Source of the DNA: Methanobacterium sp. UBA44
Lineage (GTDB): Archaea; Methanobacteriota; Methanobacteria; Methanobacteriales; Methanobacteriaceae
Direction: 5' to 3'
NCBI GenBank assembly: GCA_002494885.1
Contig: DACV01000007.1
Span: 1-64,000, forward strand
Length of the DNA stretch: 64,000 nt
Part shown: positions 8,998-17,382 of the stretch, in pieces
Position numbering within the stretch: position 1 is the stretch's first letter
How the letters are laid out: every line of letters begins with the position of its first letter
Position numbers and translations under genes: made by a program
Notes under the pieces: model-generated
Told to the model about the DNA's origin: nothing
Database searches by the model: none
Seen by the model: the letters and a program-made list of their open reading frames with translations, nothing else

Positions 8998-9746
8998 TCA
9001 GATTTTATGCTGATCTTCATCAAGAACAACTGGCTTATCTACAATAATTTCTTCATTGAAAATAGTGCTATTATCTATAAATCTCTTAATGTCTGAAGAT
9101 TCCATAAGGGCCCTATGATCCATTATTTTATCAATAGGCCAGTTCCACCATGCTATTTCTTTTAATTTTTTTATTTCTTCCCTTTTGAATCTATATTTGA
9201 TATGTTTTGCTGGATTTCCTGCCACAATTTCATAATCACCCACATCTTTTGTTACTACCGATCCAGCACCAATTACTGCCCCATCTCCTATTTTAACTCC
9301 AGACAGTATTATGGCATTGCCTCCAATCCAGACATCATTACCTACTACTATGTCCCCATTAGAGCTTAAAAGACCTCTTTTACGATTATCTTCTATATGA
9401 TCAAGAGTAGATGTGTCCTGGGCCTGTATGAATGGAAATGTGCTTACCCAATCTGCTCTATGGGCTGAACTTAAAATAAAAGTAACTCCTGCAGCTATTG
9501 AACAGAATTTACCAATTTTGAGTTTGTATTTATCAGATGCAGCAATAATCTGTGCGTGATTAATTGAGTAATCACCGATTTCTACAATGCTGCTTAAAAA
9601 TTTTCTGGAGTACCTTCTTATTAAAAAATTTCTAAAAAGGTTGTATAATGGAATGAAACGTAGTATCCTGTTATCAACAAAAAATTTTGTTAATTTCCCT
9701 GGTTTAATTTAGATGCCCCCTTTAAAAGTGAATATAACTGATTCAT
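8998..9746 (-). pseudogene. Hexapeptide-repeat O-acetyltransferase, frameshifted
   Basis: Read from ATG 9746 (MNQLYSLLKGASKLNQG) the frame hits TAA at 9692-9690. Shifting one base at the G-run 9697-9699 joins it to a long open frame (KLTKFFVDNRIL) ending at 8998, giving about 249 residues. The joined protein is a left-handed beta-helix acyltransferase: VEIGDYSINHAQ, KIGKFCSIAAGV, SSAHRAD (likely catalytic His) and GNDVWIGGNAIILSGVKIGD, then the AGNPAKHIKYRF end typical of CatB/maltose acetyltransferases. The downstream frame has no ATG, GTG or TTG before the GTG at 9243, so without the upstream start it would lose most of its core. One G is missing from the run, so this is either a sequencing error or a recent loss. 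It sits 16 bases after the CMP-sugar synthetase gene and probably modified the same glycan. Confidence 0.75.
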
Positions 9747-9762
9747 GCTTTATAATATTGAA

Positions 9763-10461
9763 TTATAACTTATTATTCTTAATAAAGAATTCTACCATAT
9801 TAAAATCCATTTCTGAATCAATATCTATGGAACGTTCATATGGCATTTCGTATATAATACTTCCTTCATTAATTACGCTTTTCATGTCAAATAGATATTT
9901 TGTCCAGTACATGTAAATAGATGCATTCAACTCATAAACTATTGGGGTGTCCTGCATTCTAAATATAGGATTTTTAAGAGTCTTAGATAGATGAGCATAT
10001 CCTTTATCATCTAATTCTACCATATTAAAGTAAGGACTTTTCCTTGCAGAACACACTGAAAATAAATTTACGCAATTTCTATTGAGTACAGTATTATAAG
10101 CATTCTCTATATCTTCAACTGTCCTTAAAGGGCTGGTAGGATCTAGATCAACAACTAAATCAAACTCTTCATTCTCTTCGTCCATTAAAAACTCCACCAC
10201 ATGCCTTATAACTGGTAATTTAGGTGCTGTATCGCTTGCAAGCTCTTTTGGACGCATAAATGGTACATCTGCCCCATATTCTCTTGAAACTGCGGCAATT
10301 TCCTCTGAATCTGTTGAAACAACGATTCGATCCGCTCTTCCCCATTTTTTAGCAGTTTCAATGGTGTGGATTATAAGGGGTTTACCCATTAAATCTCTCA
10401 TATTTTTATTTTTAACTCTTTTTGAACCTTTTCTTGCGCAAATAGTTACCAGAATCCTCAT
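9763..10461 (-). CDS. legF: CMP-nonulosonic acid cytidylyltransferase (LegF/NeuA/PtmB type)
   Basis: A 232-residue nucleotidyltransferase that uses CTP to activate an eight- or nine-carbon acidic sugar as CMP-sugar. The N-terminal ICARKGSKRVKNKN loop (9-22) is the CTP-binding motif of CMP-Neu5Ac/CMP-legionaminate synthetases. LVVDLDPTSPLR holds the metal-binding Asp residues, and the C-terminal DIDSEMDF is characteristic of the family. It overlaps the upstream Gfo/Idh gene by four bases (ATGA), so they are co-translated. The divergent operon makes the sugar acid. The exact sugar is inferred from LegB/LegC/LegG neighbours, not from this enzyme. Confidence 0.82.
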   Translation of the reverse strand: MRILVTICARKGSKRVKNKNMRDLMGKPLIIHTIETAKKWGRADRIVVSTDSEEIAAVSREYGADVPFMRPKELASDTAPKLPVIRHVVEFLMDEENEEFDLVVDLDPTSPLRTVEDIENAYNTVLNRNCVNLFSVCSARKSPYFNMVELDDKGYAHLSKTLKNPIFRMQDTPIVYELNASIYMYWTKYLFDMKSVINEGSIIYEMPYERSIDIDSEMDFNMVEFFIKNNKL

Positions 10462-11423
10462 AAAATCACGTTTCCAGAGTTATCTCTCATGAAAATTGCA
10501 TATTTAAGGGTGTTTAAAGCAAATTTTAAATCATTAAAACTATCCTTTTCTTCCTTAAGACAATTTAAAAAATAATCAATCTCATCTCTGTACATATCGT
10601 TCCTGTCAAAATCAAACTGAAATTTTTCCTCTTTTAGACCATTATCAATGGTAACTATAGAATTAATCAGGTCTACCCTGATAATTCCATCATTATTTAC
10701 CACTTCCATGTATCTTTCAGGGACTTTTCTGAAATAGTCAAGATGTATCTCACATATGGCCTTATTTTTAAGTTTCCATACACCATAAGCAATATCTTCA
10801 GTTTCTATCTCTAATTCACTCACTTTTGACGAACCAAAGTATCCTTCCTTAACATCGCCGAAGATCCACCTCATATAATCCACTTCATGTATCAAATCTA
10901 AAGAAACTCCTCCGCCCAATTCCTTTCTTGCACAGTAAGTTTCTTTATAATTCTGAGATGGACGCCATTCGGGTAAATACGACCCTGAAGCAATCTTTAT
11001 GCTTAAAATTTTATGAGAACCATCAAAATAATTTTTAATGAATTTAAGTGCGGGATGAAATCTTAAAGGGCATGCAACATGAATAATAGCCTTTGAATCA
11101 TGTTCTATAAGTTTTTGGACCTTTTCAACACTATCTGATACTGGCTTCTCTATAAACATCCCATAAACATCATTTATAAACTCTAAAGCTGTTTCCACAT
11201 GCAAAGAAGTAGGATTAGCAATAAAAACAATTTCTGGGCTAAATTTTTTAGCATCACCAATGTTATAAAATTCATGATCAATTAAATCGCTAAATTCATT
11301 ATTTATTTCCCTCTTCTGGCTCCTTAATGCAGCTATTTGAGCTGAAGGCAATGCATTCTTAATATTTTGAAGATGTCTGCATCCTATAGAACCAAGACCC
11401 ACAAATAGAATTTTTTTTACCAA
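10458..11423 (-). CDS. Gfo/Idh/MocA-family oxidoreductase
   Basis: 321 residues. The N-terminal Rossmann fold has FVGLGSIGCRH (7-17). The family signature EKPVSDS follows near 120, and the substrate domain contains GGGVSLDLIHEVDYMRW (about 175-190), where family members carry the acid-base His. It probably oxidises or reduces a sugar with NAD(P). It overlaps the SDR gene upstream by seven bases and the cytidylyltransferase downstream by four, so all three form a tight operon. Its step in nonulosonate synthesis or modification is unknown. Confidence 0.78.
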   Translation of the reverse strand: MVKKILFVGLGSIGCRHLQNIKNALPSAQIAALRSQKREINNEFSDLIDHEFYNIGDAKKFSPEIVFIANPTSLHVETALEFINDVYGMFIEKPVSDSVEKVQKLIEHDSKAIIHVACPLRFHPALKFIKNYFDGSHKILSIKIASGSYLPEWRPSQNYKETYCARKELGGGVSLDLIHEVDYMRWIFGDVKEGYFGSSKVSELEIETEDIAYGVWKLKNKAICEIHLDYFRKVPERYMEVVNNDGIIRVDLINSIVTIDNGLKEEKFQFDFDRNDMYRDEIDYFLNCLKEEKDSFNDLKFALNTLKYAIFMRDNSGNVIL

Positions 11424-12208
11424 ACTGAAAGGCCTCCATCCACCATTATGTTCTGTCCAGTGATATATTCTGATGCATCTGAAGAAAGGAAAACTAATGT
11501 ACCTACAATGTCTGAAGGATCTGCCATGCGTCCTAAAGGCACTTTATCATTGTATTTCTCAACAAATTCAGATGGTTGATGATTAAATATTCCTCCAGGA
11601 CTAATGCAATTAGCTCGAATATTATAGGGGGCAAGATATGTTGATAAATACCTTGTATAATTGATAATTCCACCTTTAATCATGGAATACTCTACTGGCA
11701 TTGTCATTTCAGTACCTTCATAAACTGAAAAATTAGGTCCTAAAACTCCATATATTGAAGCAATATTTGCTATAACCCCATATTTACGTTCCATCATTCT
11801 TTTGGATATTTTTTGAGTAACTAAAAAGTAACCGCCCATGTGTGAAATTACATTTTCACTGTAACTGTCAAATTCCACCTTTTCAAACTTTGTTCCATAT
11901 TTTTTATTCCTTGGATACGCATTATTTACCAGAACATCGATTTTTCCAAATTCTTCTTCTGTTTTTAAAATAAATTCATCAATTGACTTTTCCGAGGTTA
12001 TATCAAGGATATTGAAGCTGACTTTATCTTCATTTAAATATGCATTCAATTCCTCTGAAACAAGCTTTCCATTTTCTTTATTAGTACTTCCTATTATAAC
12101 TTCGGCTCCAAATTCTGCAAGTCCTCTGCAAAATTCTTTTCCAAGTAATCCGGTTCCCCCTGTTACTACTATAACTCTGTCTTTTAATTCCATTAGATTT
12201 TTGTACAT
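11417..12208 (-). CDS. Short-chain dehydrogenase in the nonulosonate operon (PtmA-like)
   Basis: A 263-residue classical SDR with TGGTGLLGKEF (16-26), the NNAYP strand, the Ser of ANIASIYG, and the catalytic YSMIK motif near 173-177. The end, ITGQNIMVDGG, is the usual SDR tail. SDRs named PtmA accompany legionaminic acid genes in Campylobacter, where the exact role is less clear than for the core enzymes; I infer a similar role. First gene of the leftward operon. GGTGAT lies just before ATG 12208 and a TATA box at 12238-12245. Confidence 0.78.
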   Translation of the reverse strand: MYKNLMELKDRVIVVTGGTGLLGKEFCRGLAEFGAEVIIGSTNKENGKLVSEELNAYLNEDKVSFNILDITSEKSIDEFILKTEEEFGKIDVLVNNAYPRNKKYGTKFEKVEFDSYSENVISHMGGYFLVTQKISKRMMERKYGVIANIASIYGVLGPNFSVYEGTEMTMPVEYSMIKGGIINYTRYLSTYLAPYNIRANCISPGGIFNHQPSEFVEKYNDKVPLGRMADPSDIVGTLVFLSSDASEYITGQNIMVDGGLSVW

Positions 12209-12237
12209 TGTATCACCAGATAAGTCGTTAATACCAA

Positions 12238-12245
12238 TATATAAA
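12238..12245 (-). promoter_or_regulatory. TATA box of the leftward nonulosonate operon
   Basis: TTTATATA on the minus strand about 30 bases before ATG 12208, in the 111-base gap between the divergent operons. A separate AT-rich TATA-like stretch (12255-12272) could serve the rightward operon. Confidence 0.45.
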
Positions 12246-12319
12246 TGATAGTTCTATTATTATATAATATATTTGATGCCTAAATTTTAATACCCTATTT
12301 AGCTTTAATGGTAATATAA

Positions 12320-13348
12320 ATGAAGAAAGTAGAAAAAAATAAAATAGAAAATTGTTTTATAATTGCAGAAGCTGGAGTTAATCACAATGGATCTGTTGAC
12401 ACCGCAAAAAAATTAGTCATGGTAGCCAAAGAGATGGGTGCTGATGCAGTTAAATTTCAAACTTTTAAAACAGAAAATCTGGTTACCAAATACGCTAAAA
12501 AGGCAGATTACCAGATTACAGATACCGAAGATGATTCTCAGTACGAAATGATAAAAAAATTGGAATTATCAGCAGATGAATTTCAAGAAATAGCCAGATA
12601 TGCTGCAGAAGAAGACATTATATTTCTCTCCTCACCCTTTGATTTTGAAAGTGTTGATTTATTGGACAAAATTGGGGCACCCTTTTTTAAAGTAGCTTCT
12701 GGAGAAATAACAAATTTTCCATTACTTAAATACATTGCAAAAAAGCAAAAACCAGTTATTTTATCAACAGGGATGTCAACACTGGGTGAAGTTGAAGAAG
12801 CTCTAAATTTAATGGAAAAATACAATGATGACCTGATTCTAATGCACTGTTTAACAAGCTATCCTGCAAAGATGGAAGATGCCAATTTAAATGTCATTAA
12901 AACATTAGAAACAGCTTTTAAAAGACCTGTTGGCTTTTCTGATCATACACCGGGTATTGAAATGTCTGTAGCCGCTGCGGCTTTGGGCAGTTGCATGATC
13001 GAAAAACATTTTACTCTTGATAAAAATCTTCCAGGACCAGATCATAAAGCGTCACTTGAACCTCATGAATTTGCTGAAATGGTCAGGTCTATAAGAAATG
13101 TAGAAAAAGGCATGGGAAACGGCATTAAAAAACCTACTGTTGAAGAGATTAAAATAAAAAATCTTGTTAGGAAAAGTATAGTTGCAAAAAAAGATATTCC
13201 GGCTGGGACTGTTTTAACTGAAGATTTTTTGGATATTAAAAGACCTGGAACTGGAATTAAGCCAAAAAATCTTCATAAGCTAATTGGAATGAAAATTACC
13301 GAAAATATTAAAAAAGACAGCCAGATACAATGGAATCAAGTAGAATGA
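12320..13348 (+). CDS. legI: Nonulosonic acid synthase (LegI/NeuB family)
   Basis: 342 residues, the standard length for NeuB/LegI. It condenses an N-acylated hexosamine with phosphoenolpyruvate to make the nine-carbon acid. The N-terminal TIM barrel shows AEAGVNHNG (16-24), GADAVKFQTFK (about 40), SPFDFESVDLL and GFSDHTPG. The C-terminal SAF (antifreeze-like) domain covers about 280-342 (KSIVAKKDIPAGTVL, PGTGI). GGTAAT lies before ATG 12320. It heads the five-gene rightward operon and overlaps the next gene. Confidence 0.88.
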   Translation: MKKVEKNKIENCFIIAEAGVNHNGSVDTAKKLVMVAKEMGADAVKFQTFKTENLVTKYAKKADYQITDTEDDSQYEMIKKLELSADEFQEIARYAAEEDIIFLSSPFDFESVDLLDKIGAPFFKVASGEITNFPLLKYIAKKQKPVILSTGMSTLGEVEEALNLMEKYNDDLILMHCLTSYPAKMEDANLNVIKTLETAFKRPVGFSDHTPGIEMSVAAAALGSCMIEKHFTLDKNLPGPDHKASLEPHEFAEMVRSIRNVEKGMGNGIKKPTVEEIKIKNLVRKSIVAKKDIPAGTVLTEDFLDIKRPGTGIKPKNLHKLIGMKITENIKKDSQIQWNQVE

Positions 13349-14490
13349 AAAGAAAAATACTTTACATTACAGGGACCCGGGCAGATTATGGTCTTATGCG
13401 TTCTGTTTTATGGGAAATGGAAAAAAATCCAGATATAGACTTAGAATTGATTGTGACCGGGATGCATTTAATGAAAGAATTTGGAATGACTGTAAATGAT
13501 ATAGAAAAAGACGGCTTCAAATTCAATGAAATTGATGCAACATTTAAAGAAGATAATAAACTTTCAATGGTTAAATTTATAGGGGAATTCATTAAATCAC
13601 TCTCAAAAGTTATTTTAAAGATTAATCCAGATATAATACTACTTTTAGGGGATAGAAGCGAAATGTTAGGTGGAGCTATTGTTGGAGCCTACCTTAATAT
13701 TCCAACTGCTCATCTTCATGGTGGAGAAATCACTTCAACCGTTGATGAATATGCAAGACATGCAATCACTAAACTTGTTAATATTCACCTCCCAGCAACT
13801 GGGAAAAGTGCAGAAAGAATTATTAAAATGGGAGAAAACCCAAATAATGTATTTGTGGTTGGCGCTCCTGGATTAGACCCTATATTAAGTGAAAAATTAT
13901 TAAATCCAGACGAAATCAGTTTAACATACAATTTAAATTTATCAGAACCAATTATTCTGGTTGTTCAGCATCCAGTAACATTAGAATCTAAAAATGCAGA
14001 ATTTCAGGCCAGAGAAACCCTTGATGCCATAGTCGAACTTGAAAAACAGACAATTATCCTATATCCTAACGCTGATGCTGGTGGTAGAAAAATCATAGAA
14101 ACAATAAAGAAATATGAAAATTATCCTTTTATAAATACATATAAAAATATTCCCAGTATAGAATATCTCAGTTTAATGAATATAGCCAGTGTAATAGTTG
14201 GAAATTCAAGTAGTGGGATTATTGAGGCACCTTCATTCAAACTACCTGCTGTCAATATAGGTTCAAGACAGGACGGGCGAGAACAGGCCCTGAATGTTAT
14301 TAATGTAGATTATGATAAAAATAATATAAAAAAAGCTATCCTGAAAGCCATTTACAATGAAGAATTTAAAAAAATAGTTGAAAAATGTGAAAATCCATAT
14401 GGTAATGGAAAAACAGGAAAAAAAGTTGTAGACATATTAAGTAATATCAAATTAAGCGATGAGTTAATGAATAAAAAACTTAATTTATAG
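13345..14490 (+). CDS. legG: UDP-N-acetylhexosamine 2-epimerase, hydrolysing (LegG/NeuC family)
   Basis: About 381 residues. It releases UDP and inverts C2 of a UDP-GlcNAc-type sugar to feed the synthase. The N-terminal TGTRADYGLMRSVL motif is diagnostic of NeuC/LegG, with LHGGEITSTVDEYARHAI and GNSSSGIIEAP completing the GT-B-like active site. I place the start at ATG 13345 (MKRKILYITG), which overlaps the synthase stop as ATGA. An in-frame ATG at 13330 is possible but lies deep in the synthase gene. With LegB and LegC nearby, the substrate is likely UDP-2,4-diacetamido-2,4,6-trideoxyglucose (inference). Confidence 0.85.
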   Translation: MKRKILYITGTRADYGLMRSVLWEMEKNPDIDLELIVTGMHLMKEFGMTVNDIEKDGFKFNEIDATFKEDNKLSMVKFIGEFIKSLSKVILKINPDIILLLGDRSEMLGGAIVGAYLNIPTAHLHGGEITSTVDEYARHAITKLVNIHLPATGKSAERIIKMGENPNNVFVVGAPGLDPILSEKLLNPDEISLTYNLNLSEPIILVVQHPVTLESKNAEFQARETLDAIVELEKQTIILYPNADAGGRKIIETIKKYENYPFINTYKNIPSIEYLSLMNIASVIVGNSSSGIIEAPSFKLPAVNIGSRQDGREQALNVINVDYDKNNIKKAILKAIYNEEFKKIVEKCENPYGNGKTGKKVVDILSNIKLSDELMNKKLNL

Positions 14491-14505
14491 TTTAAGGGTA
14501 AAATC

Positions 14506-14952
14506 ATGACGAAACATAGATTTAACAATTGGAAACCTCCAGAAATTGAAGAAAGAAAATTAAATGAGTATAACTGGATCGTACAAAATAAAGATAATCT
14601 GGAATTAGGTTACAGGACTGACATTGGGGCTTTTACATATATTAATGCAAAAAATGGTGTTACAATTGAAGATTATGTACAGATAGGGTCTCATTGCTCC
14701 ATTTATTCAGCTTCTACAATAGATAATAAAGAAGGTAGAGTTACACTTAAAAAGAATTGCAGAATTGGAACCCATTCTGTAGTGATGCCCAATGTAACAG
14801 TTGGGAAAAATTCAATTATAGGTGCTTTTAGCTTTGTTAACAAAGATATACCTGATAATGTAATTGCATTTGGTGTACCTGCAAGAGTGGCAAGAGAACT
14901 TACAGAAAAAGAAATTAAAGAATTTGAGGTTGAAGAAACGCGTAGCATTTGA
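14506..14952 (+). CDS. Hexapeptide N-acyltransferase (LegH candidate)
   Basis: 148 residues forming a left-handed beta-helix: LGYRTDIGAFTYINAKNGV, IEDYVQIGSHCSIYS, KNCRIGTHSVVMPNVTVGKNS, GAFSFVNKDIPDNVIAFGVPARV. This is the WbbJ/sialic acid O-acetyltransferase group. Placed between the 2-epimerase and the aminotransferase, it is best explained as the LegH-type enzyme that acetylates the C4 amino group. An O-acetyltransferase of the finished sugar is the alternative. It follows legG by 15 bases. Its stop codon (14950-14952) overlaps the first hairpin of the array described next. Confidence 0.75.
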   Translation: MTKHRFNNWKPPEIEERKLNEYNWIVQNKDNLELGYRTDIGAFTYINAKNGVTIEDYVQIGSHCSIYSASTIDNKEGRVTLKKNCRIGTHSVVMPNVTVGKNSIIGAFSFVNKDIPDNVIAFGVPARVARELTEKEIKEFEVEETRSI

Positions 14953-15153
14953 AAACCATAGGTTTTCGATGTTTGCAAATCATAAATTTGCAACCGGAAA
15001 AATTTTTAGTTTTTCCATGCTTGCAAAACTTTCAGTTTTGCAGCCGGAAAAAAACAAGGTTTTTTTCCATGCCCCGAACACTCCGTGTTCGATGGCGTGC
15101 AAAAATCTACGATTTTGTAAACGTTTCTGAACCACAAATTTTAAAAAAATTTG
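14951..15153. repeat. Array of eight short hairpins, each with a three-base loop
   Basis: Eight inverted repeats lie almost back to back between legH and legC: 14951-14967, 14974-14992, 14996-15016, 15022-15042, 15046-15068, 15075-15091, 15100-15117 and 15135-15153. Stems are 6-10 bp and every loop is three bases (ata, ata, ttt, ttc, aag, tcc, tac, aaa). Stems differ in sequence but both arms change together. Hairpins 2-3 and 4-5 form two copies of a roughly 50-base unit with shared linkers (AACC/AGCC, then ATGC). Open frames across the array are by-products of the palindromes. The last hairpin touches the GAGGAT ribosome binding site of legC. Function unknown; attenuation, mRNA stability or a mobile palindromic element are all possible. 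Confidence 0.8.
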
Positions 15154-15163
15154 AGGATCAATC

Positions 15164-16282
15164 ATGAGCTGGAAAATTCCCCTTTTTAAAATTTACTGGG
15201 ATGAAGATGATGTTAACAATGTAAAAAATGAGATTGAGTCAGGAATGAACTGGGCAGTTGGCCCCCAGGTAGAAGAGTTTGAAAATCTAATAAAAGAAGA
15301 AATAGGAACTAAATATGCAGCTGCCTTTAATTCAGGAACATCCGCACTTCATTCACTTCTCATGGCTCATAATATCACTAGGGGAGATGAAGTAATCGTC
15401 CCCTCATTTACATTCATTGCTACTGCTAATTCTCCCCTTTTTGTAGGAGCTAAACCAGTATTTGCAGATATTGAAGAGGAAACTCTTGGTTTAGACCCTG
15501 AAAGTGTTAATGAAATGATAAGTGATAAAACCAAGGCAATTTTGCCCATACATTATGGAGGATGCCCCTGCAAAATCCGAGAACTTAAAGAAATAGCAGA
15601 AGACCATGATCTTTTTTTAATTGAGGATGCTGCTGAGGCTATGGGAGCTAAAATTGGTGATAAAAAAATAGGTACCTTCGGAGATTCGGCTATTTTAAGT
15701 TTCTGCCAGAATAAAATCATTACCACAGGAGAAGGAGGGGCGGTGGTTACTGATTCTCAAGAAGTATATGAAAAATTAAATCTTTCCAGATCCCATGGTA
15801 GACTTGAGCATGCTAACTATTTCACTTCTTTAGAACCTTTTGATTACATAGAACTTGGATTTAACTTTAGAATGTCCAATTTAACCGCATCACTGGGGAT
15901 AGCACAGATTAAAAAATTAAATAAAATAATCAAGATGAGAAGAGAAAAATCAGCTTATTTAACTGAAAAATTAAATAAAATCGATGGAATAAAGCCTTTA
16001 GTACCCCCAAAAGATTATTATCATGTATATCAATTATATTCGACTTTAGCTGATAAAAGAGATGAGTTCATGAAACATATGGCAGATAATGGGATAATGA
16101 CCAAGGTTTATTTTGATCCCGTCCACCTAACTCATTTTTACAGAAATGTGTTGAAGTATGAATGCAAACTTCCAGTTACTGAAGAAATTTCAAAGAAGAT
16201 TGTGACTCTTCCTATGTTCCCTGATATTAAAAAAAGTCAAATAGATTTAATAGCCAGGGAAATAAAAAATTTTTATGGTTGA
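15164..16282 (+). CDS. legC: DegT/DnrJ/EryC1/StrS sugar aminotransferase (LegC candidate)
   Basis: 372 residues, PLP-dependent fold type I. FNSGTSALHSLL (about 65), the PLP-contacting Asp in FLIEDAAEAMG, and the Schiff-base Lys in LSFCQNKIITTGEGGAVV are clear. FNFRMSNLTASLGIAQ is family-typical. It would aminate the 4-keto sugar made by the next gene's dehydratase. The start ATG has GAGGAT six bases upstream, directly after the hairpin array. Its end overlaps the region where legB begins. Confidence 0.85.
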   Translation: MSWKIPLFKIYWDEDDVNNVKNEIESGMNWAVGPQVEEFENLIKEEIGTKYAAAFNSGTSALHSLLMAHNITRGDEVIVPSFTFIATANSPLFVGAKPVFADIEEETLGLDPESVNEMISDKTKAILPIHYGGCPCKIRELKEIAEDHDLFLIEDAAEAMGAKIGDKKIGTFGDSAILSFCQNKIITTGEGGAVVTDSQEVYEKLNLSRSHGRLEHANYFTSLEPFDYIELGFNFRMSNLTASLGIAQIKKLNKIIKMRREKSAYLTEKLNKIDGIKPLVPPKDYYHVYQLYSTLADKRDEFMKHMADNGIMTKVYFDPVHLTHFYRNVLKYECKLPVTEEISKKIVTLPMFPDIKKSQIDLIAREIKNFYG

Positions 16283-16286
16283 TAAA

Positions 16287-17270
16287 ATGAAATCCTTTTA
16301 TGAAGATAAAATAATCATAGTAACCGGTGGGACTGGTTCTATTGGCAGTGAAATTGTTAGAGAGCTTTTAGAATTTAATCCTAAAGTTGTTCGAGTTTTA
16401 GATAATAATGAAACTGGCTTATTTGAATTAGAACAGGAACTAAATTCAGATAAAATCAGAACTTTTATGGGAGATATACGTGACAAAGAACGGTTACTAA
16501 GGGCCTTTGAGGGTGTTGACATAGTATTTCATGCAGGAGCGCTTAAACATGTGCCCCTATGCGAATATAATCCTTTTGATGCTGTTAAAACAAATATAAT
16601 AGGTACTCAAAACGTTTTAAATGCAGCATTAGATAAAGAAGTAGGTAAAGTGATAGTAATCAGTACAGATAAGGCTGTAAACCCTATAAACGTTATGGGG
16701 GCAACTAAACTCTTAGCAGAACGTTTAACCATATCAGCGAATTATTACACTGGCAAAAAAGATACAGTTTTTTCGTGTGTAAGATTTGGAAATGTACTTG
16801 ATTCAAGAGGTTCAGTTGTGCCGTTATTTAAGAGCCAGATTAAAAAAGGAGGCCCAATTACAATAACTTCCACTGATATGACCCGTTTTATCATGGGCAT
16901 TCCCCAGGCAGTTCAATTAATCCTTAGAGCCGGTGAAATTTCTGAGGGTAAGGAAATTTTCATTCTTAAAATGCCTGCTTTAAATATTGTTGACCTTGCT
17001 GAAGTTATGGTTGAAGAATACGCTCCAACCTACGGCTATAAACCAGAAAACATTAAAATAGAGCTTATTGGTAAACGATTCGGAGAAAAAACTTATGAAG
17101 AGTTAATGACCGAAGAGGAAATGATCTTTGCAATAGATCAGGGCGAATTATACATTATAAACTCTGATAATGAATGTAGTGAAGATAAGATTATCTACAA
17201 CTCCAATCAGGCCGAGAAACTATCCAAAAAAGAAATAAAGGATATTATCAGGGAATTTTGCCATAAATAA
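16287..17270 (+). CDS. legB: UDP-N-acetylglucosamine 4,6-dehydratase (LegB/CapD-like)
   Basis: About 327 residues. VTGGTGSIGSEIVRELL binds NAD(P), and STDKAVNPINVMGATK carries the active site. Methionine replaces the usual SDR tyrosine in MGATK, as in the CapD/WbpM/PglF branch. It removes water from UDP-GlcNAc to give the 4-keto-6-deoxy sugar, the first step toward legionaminic acid. I choose ATG 16287, with GGTTGAT immediately before it, over ATG 16275, which lies inside legC. It is the last gene of the operon, with T-rich tracts after the stop. Confidence 0.85.
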   Translation: MKSFYEDKIIIVTGGTGSIGSEIVRELLEFNPKVVRVLDNNETGLFELEQELNSDKIRTFMGDIRDKERLLRAFEGVDIVFHAGALKHVPLCEYNPFDAVKTNIIGTQNVLNAALDKEVGKVIVISTDKAVNPINVMGATKLLAERLTISANYYTGKKDTVFSCVRFGNVLDSRGSVVPLFKSQIKKGGPITITSTDMTRFIMGIPQAVQLILRAGEISEGKEIFILKMPALNIVDLAEVMVEEYAPTYGYKPENIKIELIGKRFGEKTYEELMTEEEMIFAIDQGELYIINSDNECSEDKIIYNSNQAEKLSKKEIKDIIREFCHK

Positions 17271-17312
17271 TTTTTTTTCCCATTAAAATTAAGTCATTTT
17301 ACTTCTTTTTTT
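17271..17312 (+). terminator. T-rich termination region after legB
   Basis: Two plus-strand T-tracts (T8 directly after the stop and T7 near 17305) end the nonulosonate operon before the convergent flippase gene. Archaeal termination commonly uses such tracts without a hairpin. Confidence 0.45.
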
Positions 17313-17382
17313 ATTTAATTTCTTATTATTTTTAGTATAAAGGTTCAGACTAATTAAAAAATTATCTTTAAATGTCTATAAG

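Noticed and set aside
14951..15153. CRISPR array
   Set aside because: Units are palindromes of different sequence with 4-17 base linkers. There are no identical repeats with spacers and no cas genes.
14864..15167. Overlapping open frames on both strands across the hairpin array (14864-15130, 14949-15167, 14980-15165)
   Set aside because: Inverted repeats keep frames open on both strands. The peptides are Phe/Lys-rich by-products of the palindromes with no start signals.
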